Under the pieces are notes generated by a model. That model did not search any database. It worked only from the letters and a program-made list of their open reading frames with translations, and was not told the DNA's origin. From NCBI GenBank assembly GCA_914767715.1, contig OU612071.1:21635681-21699680 (forward strand): a stretch of 64,000 bases of DNA, written 5' to 3'. Positions within the stretch are counted from its first letter, which is position 1. The number at the start of each line of letters is the position of its first letter. Shown one piece after another: positions 59,871-64,000 of the stretch. This DNA is from Membranipora membranacea. Lineage: Eukaryota; Bryozoa; Gymnolaemata; Cheilostomatida; Membraniporidae. Position numbers and translations under genes: made by a program.

Positions 59871-60823
59871 CCTGAAGCAGTTACGTACAGGACGTCTATC
59901 GGCTGGTTTTGTTACGCTGATCGGACTGCAGCAATACAACGAGCTCTTCTTCATCACTTGCAGCCGTATCCTCAGTCAAGAAGTAAATGCATATTCTCAC
60001 GGTCAGTCATTGCTGAGCGCCAACTCTGCTGATGACCTCAGGAACTTTAATATGACTGCGGCAGCTGGTGAATTCAGAAACCGGATACCCCGTACATGCC
60101 AGATGATAGAATCTGTGGCATTACGCCCTCATGAGGGCAAAATTAAGACATACGAACACGTTAAACCTGCGGTCACTTCTGTCATATGCAAATGCCTAGC
60201 TATATACAGCCACAGACTCTCGACATACCGCTATGTCATCCAATCAGTGCTGATGGAGGAGTTTCACATTTACGTGAAGACCGGTAAGAGAATATTTTTT
60301 GGTGGTTAAAGTGGGATATCAGAACCAGTATCAAGTCTATGCCACGTGTGTCTGGTATAATTTGTGTCAAGTGTTAGGTATCAACTCACCCTCTTCTGGT
60401 GTTGGACATACTGTTCTTGTTGTGAAAGAAACTCATTAATTACGACTGTAACTTTGTCACATCTGCCCTCTATCAGTTTTAGCAACAAACTGCATGACAT
60501 GATGACCATCTTTTGACATATGATAGGCGACTGGTTAAGTATGAGTGTGGGACAGAAAACTCAGGCTCCACAAGCAGACGGTGATACACCAGAAGATAGG
60601 ATGGACGGGCTCATCTGCGTCATGGCTGATTCCCACTGCCAGATGGAACTTCTAGGCTTTATGTGGAAGGTGATATACGATGGACAGTCAAACCCTGACC
60701 ACGGTAGCATTTACAGCTGCAGAACGCTGTTGGAAGCTGTCAATATTACCTCTGAACCAAAGAAAGACTCCTATAGGCATGGCGAGCTAGCTGACAAGAT
60801 AACTAAAGCATACATTGTCATGG
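59845..60823 (+). CDS. two exons of an unrecognised, transposon-associated-looking protein
   Basis: Exon 59845-60283 (acceptor CGTTGCAG, donor ACCG|GTAAGAG, phase 0 in and 1 out) and exon 60527-60823 (acceptor ATGATAG, donor ATGG|GTGAGT, phase 1-1) join in frame to give 245 open residues. The order LFFITCSRILSQEV, then SADDLRNFNMTAAAGEF, then VICKCLAIYSHRLSTYRYV recalls, by pattern only, the N-terminal region of DUF6589-type proteins that are repeated in cnidarian, sponge and fungal genomes. Treat that as weak. Exon 58475-58564 also has an open phase-0 reading (Ser/Lys-rich linker) that could precede it. The second exon's phase-1 donor matches the acceptor of the helicase exon at 61041, so the two could be one transcript. 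The first exon's 5' edge with its splice acceptor is partially duplicated upstream. Confidence 0.5.
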
Positions 60824-61444
60824 GTGAGTCATTTATAGAACATGGTCAATCTCGTCCTTTACTTGACATTGTGATTAGTCGTTTTTTACCCTTCTATTGA
60901 CTATAAGATGCATTTATTTAATTGAGTACAAATCGGTCATTCTTGCTCTACGGTGACTTGACAATGACGTCCCTAAATATGAGACTTTTAAAACAAGATT
61001 AATTATGATAAAGTTGCATCCAGGTGACTTGCACTTAAAGTTGGTGCTGTCGTCATTCTGACAACAAACAATTACATCAGCAACAAGTTGGTTAATGGCA
61101 GGGCCGGGGTGGTAAAGGAATGCAACAATGATGTTATCTCAGTGCTGCTCAATGGTGACATGTCACCTATCAAAGTCCAAAGGTTCTCCTTTGGCTCACC
61201 CGAGATTGCAGGAATTGCAAGATTGAGAAAATTTCCCTTACGTTTGGCGTGGGCAAGGACAATCCACAGATCCGAATCACTAATACTATAGATGAACCAG
61301 TCCATGTTAAACTCACCAAATTAAGTCAACCTGGACAACTGGCTGTGGCCCTAAGCCCATGCTCAGAATCTCAGTGCTTCAGGCACTCTAACGTACCCAC
61401 CAGGGAGAGGGGGACACAGCTGCGCTTTACTATATGATTGACAA

Positions 61445-62140
61445 CTGCCAGGTAGGCTAAAGTTTTAAACGGCCAGTTCCATGATATTATTTCAGCAGCA
61501 TATTGTGATACGCAGTGTATTTATGATGTCTTAGTAAAAATATATTGTGTCTTCCCTTCATATCATAAGTTGGGATGGGAGGTTCAACGGCTACTTCCAT
61601 TTTGCAATTTTTACACAATATGGCCAACAACTAATTTTTTATGAAGCAAAAATTTCAAACTTTGAGTTGTATGAGGGAAAAGGTCTGCTAAATTTTACCC
61701 AGAAATGAGGTTTTATGATGTCCCGATAGTTGCGGATTTTATCATATAACTAGTTATTGTCCATACGGACTGGACATTTCTGGGCACCCATCCATCCCCG
61801 ACAACCTGCTTAGGCCATCCAAAGAGTACTCTAATGAGTACTCCAAGGAGTACTTCTTGGGCTAAATAACAGACCTAGACCTTACCTAACGAGATTTTTG
61901 CATACTAAATAGTTGTCTGGGTGCCTTAAGAAAATACATGTGGGTGATTTGAGGTCACCCTTTGTTTGGTGGATGGTGTCTTGGTGGATGATTGCTTCAA
62001 TATTGAATTAAAACAAACAAATTTCATTTAACAGCCAGTCACTCAAGCTTAGCTGCTATACCAAGGTCATGAGAACACACCTTTCCTGCTTTACAGGCAA
62101 ATGATGAAGCATTGATAACTGCAGTCTAGCTTCTACTGGG
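61445..62140. other. stretch without recognised gene
   Basis: Nothing recognised except clustered AGTACT sites at 61826-61857. Confidence 0.4.
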
Positions 62141-62144
62141 GATT

Positions 62145-62285
62145 GGTACGCTCCAACCTGCTTGCAAACAGAGAGCATTATGGCGCAGATATTGCGACCT
62201 GGGCAATAGGCACTAATATTTTCGCCGCCCATGCCATGGGATGGGTGAGTGAAAAGACACTTGATTTTAATCAACCTTTTTAATC
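62145..62285 (-). repeat. diverged, inverted third copy of the 41.7/42.7-kb repeat
   Basis: Reads, in reverse complement relative to the other copies, through CTGC(C/T)TGCAAACAGAGA, GCAGATATTG, TTTCGCCGCC(T/C)ATGC and AATCAACCTT. It covers only the last about 130 bases of the unit. Confidence 0.75.
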
Positions 62286-62769
62286 GACTGACAAGAGGCT
62301 CACCAGAGCTGTCAAAAGAAAAGTTCAGGATGGAATCAAGTCTCCTCATGTAATACTTGGATATCTAGAATCTGTCTGAGAGACCATTTACGTTTGTACA
62401 AATCAAAGCGACTTAATCCGAGAATCGATACTGTGAGAAGTCTTGTCTATCATAAGAAAAGGTATTGCACTTTATCCCATTTAATCTTGCCTACCCTATG
62501 TAGAGTACATCCAGTTTGATCAGATGAGGACTGTATCAACTTGAATAGTTAATATGAAAGCCGTTTGGATGGATTCAAAACCAGATCAGACAACCCTAAC
62601 AGCCTGAATCAGAAAGATTGATTTGATCAGCACTTTTTCTTAGTAATATCTACATATATTATAATATCATAATTATATAATTAGTATAAAATAATGAGTA
62701 TATCGGACAATTTTACATGTGAGCTCTTACCCAGTTTATTAACAATCCTTTCACTTTTTTCTTGTGCAG

Positions 62770-62933
62770 CAAACAGCAAGAAGGAACGAATTACAGCAAT
62801 CAGGATTTTGTTGACCTTGTTCAGGGGTTTGTTATCATTACCAGTTTTATGGCACAACCAGCGGAGATGTATGGTCAGACTGCCTTGATAGATGCCACAT
62901 ACATTGTGAAAAACCTGCTGAGTTCTGCACACA
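62770..62933 (+). CDS. possible exon of unrecognised protein upstream of the transposase exon
   Basis: Follows a strong polypyrimidine/acceptor (TTTTTTCTTGTGCAG) and is open in the frame reading QDFVDLVQGFVIITSF and TALIDATYIVKNLL. A GTATTT donor-like site follows at 62934. A second frame is also open for 41 codons, so the frame is not certain. It may be an upstream exon of the transposase-like gene at 63397, but no P-element motif is seen in it. Confidence 0.35.
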
Positions 62934-63039
62934 GTATTTATACTGCCCCCATGGCAACGTGGTTATTAATAAAGCGCGTCATAAATGTAACTATAATTAG
63001 CCAATAGGGGCATACTATCGCGGTAAAAGATTCACATCT

Positions 63040-63160
63040 AGCAATGAGCGAGCGAGATATAGCCAGTGTAGCGAGAAAAGGGGAGGAGCCTATGTCACTA
63101 AGTAAATAAAAGACAATCGCGCATGGCTTATTACTCGCTCGCTCGTGTGTGGTCCGCTTA
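63040..63160. repeat. short inverted repeat, GAGCGAGCGAG arms
   Basis: ATGAGCGAGCGAGAT at 63044 is complementary to TACTCGCTCGCTCGTG near 63138, about 80 bases apart. The stretch between is GC-richer than its surroundings. It may be a small MITE lying in an intron. Confidence 0.55.
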
Positions 63161-63396
63161 ATGCTGTTAAAATCAACACGACAAAATTGCCTATCACAGC
63201 AACAAACATGGTTATGTGTACAACTTACAATATGGTACAGGCTTGAACCATTGCTAGTCAAGTAATAGCTCCAAACGAATATCGTCAGTAAATCCCTCAC
63301 ACTAAATATAGCGAAGCATCATATATTACCTGGTCAGAAACTTTCTCCTGGTGTGTCTTCTTACACCACTTTTGTGCTTATTTTACCGTTATCAAG

Positions 63397-63621
63397 ATTG
63401 CTATGGATCTCTATACTAGATCAGCCCCAGCTTACCTCAACCTCACAAAGGTGCTGAAACTACCAAGCCCTAGGCAGCTTACAAGGTATAAGAACTTTGT
63501 CAACCAAAGTCCAGGACTGTGTGCAGAGAACCTGCAATGGATGCTCCTCGAAGCAGACCGGAGAGGACTTTCTAAGAGAGGCAGAAGCGGCTTCATTGTA
63601 TTTGATGAAATACAGATTCAG
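63397..63621 (+). CDS. P-element/THAP9-like transposase exon (partial)
   Basis: Exon after an ATCAAG acceptor-like site, with a clean CAG|GTATTT donor at 63621. It reads LKLPSPRQLTRY, a downstream LLEAD helix, then IVFDEIQIQ. P-element and THAP9-type transposases show the same succession: a leucine-rich helix-turn-helix with LP.PRTL followed by a strand ending in F-DE, where the Asp begins the RNase H-like catalytic core. The catalytic Asp-Glu pair is present. The THAP DNA-binding domain, GTP-binding insertion and rest of the core are not in the window, and any following exons lie beyond 64000. The true start exon is unknown. The element could be active, decayed or a domesticated gene. Confidence 0.55.
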
Positions 63622-64000
63622 GTATTTATTATCATTTTACGATTTATTGTATATGTATAGTCTACAAACAAGTGAGATGATCATGAAGCTGTCCTGATAG
63701 TAATCACCTGTATATGTGATGATACTCTGCCCAATTTCTTCCCGTTGTTCCTTGCTCCAGCAATTACATCAAATAGGTTTTTGTGTAATTTTAATGATTA
63801 ACTTTGGAGGCCAACTGAGCTTCCGTGCAGAAAAAAAAGCTTTGTTGATCGTAAACATGGACTGATATGAGGAAAATTAAAAAGAAGCTTGATCAATATA
63901 AAACAGCTGGTGGAGGATTTTAGTTATGAGTTAGACAGAATGGCTCCACTCTCACACCACACACAGTCAGGTGTGACAAAAAAACCAGGACCAGTTTGAT
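63622..64000. other. intron or flank after transposase exon
   Basis: No further transposase exon was recognised before the window ends. Confidence 0.35.

Larger units (their letters stand above)
57030..61437 (+). pseudogene. PIF1-family DNA helicase remnant
   Basis: Separate plus-strand pieces match PIF1 (SF1B) helicase motifs in order. Walker B: TLLIDE at 57040-57057, after a CATTTTAG acceptor, then a frame shift (LFDDVDMICQIAYV resumes in another frame). Motif III exon (57302-57492): FGGIQLVLCDDFYQLPP, where the usual CGDF has become CDDF. A possible continuation at 58475-58564 reads QLLRDIHSK in the matching phase. Motif V exon (61041-61291): VNGRAGVV, then FPLRLAWARTIHRSE, where TIHKSQG is usual. 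Motif VI GQLAVALSP (61333-61359) lies in a different frame after a TAG, and its arginine finger (VALSR) is now Pro. No Walker A (GxGKT/S) was found. PIF1 enzymes unwind DNA in replication and telomere maintenance and have often been picked up by mobile elements. This copy looks inactive. Confidence 0.75.

Noticed and set aside
1-64000. CRISPR array or bacterial operon
   Set aside because: No regularly spaced repeats with unique spacers; gene structure is spliced and eukaryotic.

Overview
The window looks like an AT-rich nuclear contig from an invertebrate animal. The evidence is spliced genes with short GT-AG introns, a seven-transmembrane receptor, a C-type lectin, secreted NHL-type propeller proteins and animal-type transposons. 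A sponge or other early-branching metazoan would fit, but nothing here fixes the taxon. No bacterial operons, rRNA genes or CRISPR arrays are seen. Most exons were rebuilt by hand from reading frame, splice sites and phase, so internal exon ends are inferences.

Layout. 1-6.6 kb: unannotated DNA, a diverged tandem duplication (2.5-3.75 kb) and the 5' part of a minus-strand NHL-like secreted gene (6538-4929). 6.7-9.65 kb: two decayed minus-strand non-LTR retrotransposons back to back, one carrying a 267-bp inverted-repeat MITE. 11.8-13.0 kb: a 387-aa unrecognised minus-strand ORF. 14.95-15.95 kb: another non-LTR reverse transcriptase remnant. 17.6-18.7 kb: an intact single-exon rhodopsin-like GPCR. 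19.25-19.54 kb: the start of a secreted C-type lectin on the minus strand. 22.0-28.3 kb: two minisatellites, two copies of one foldback element, a decayed BEL/Pao-type gag and a second, larger foldback. 29.4-30.9 kb: small repeats and a clean tRNA-derived SINE with a 13-bp target duplication.

34.36-39.28 kb holds the best multi-exon gene: signal peptide, NHL-like propeller, Thr-rich linker and a series of cysteine-containing modules on phase-1 exons. Two of these exons are exactly 171 nt, and an alternative terminal exon is possible. 41.7-43.24 kb is a recent duplication of a roughly 0.55-kb unit, with a third copy inverted at 62.1 kb.

47.1-61.4 kb is the most puzzling part. Six consecutive exons (47126-49676) are all in phase 0 and encode an unrecognised protein. 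Further on, on the same strand, lie pieces of a PIF1-family helicase (Walker B, motif III, motifs V-VI) with frame breaks and lost key residues. These are interleaved with intact-looking exons of a different, transposon-associated-looking protein (59845-60823). Within this region sit a 492-bp hAT-type MITE with a perfect 8-bp target duplication, a 63-bp coding minisatellite and a long hairpin. The window ends with the start of a P-element/THAP9-like transposase exon (63397-63621).

How the genes work together: apart from the two NHL-like genes, which are probably paralogues, there is no sign of a shared pathway. Much of the window is mobile-element debris around a few host genes (GPCR, lectin, NHL proteins).
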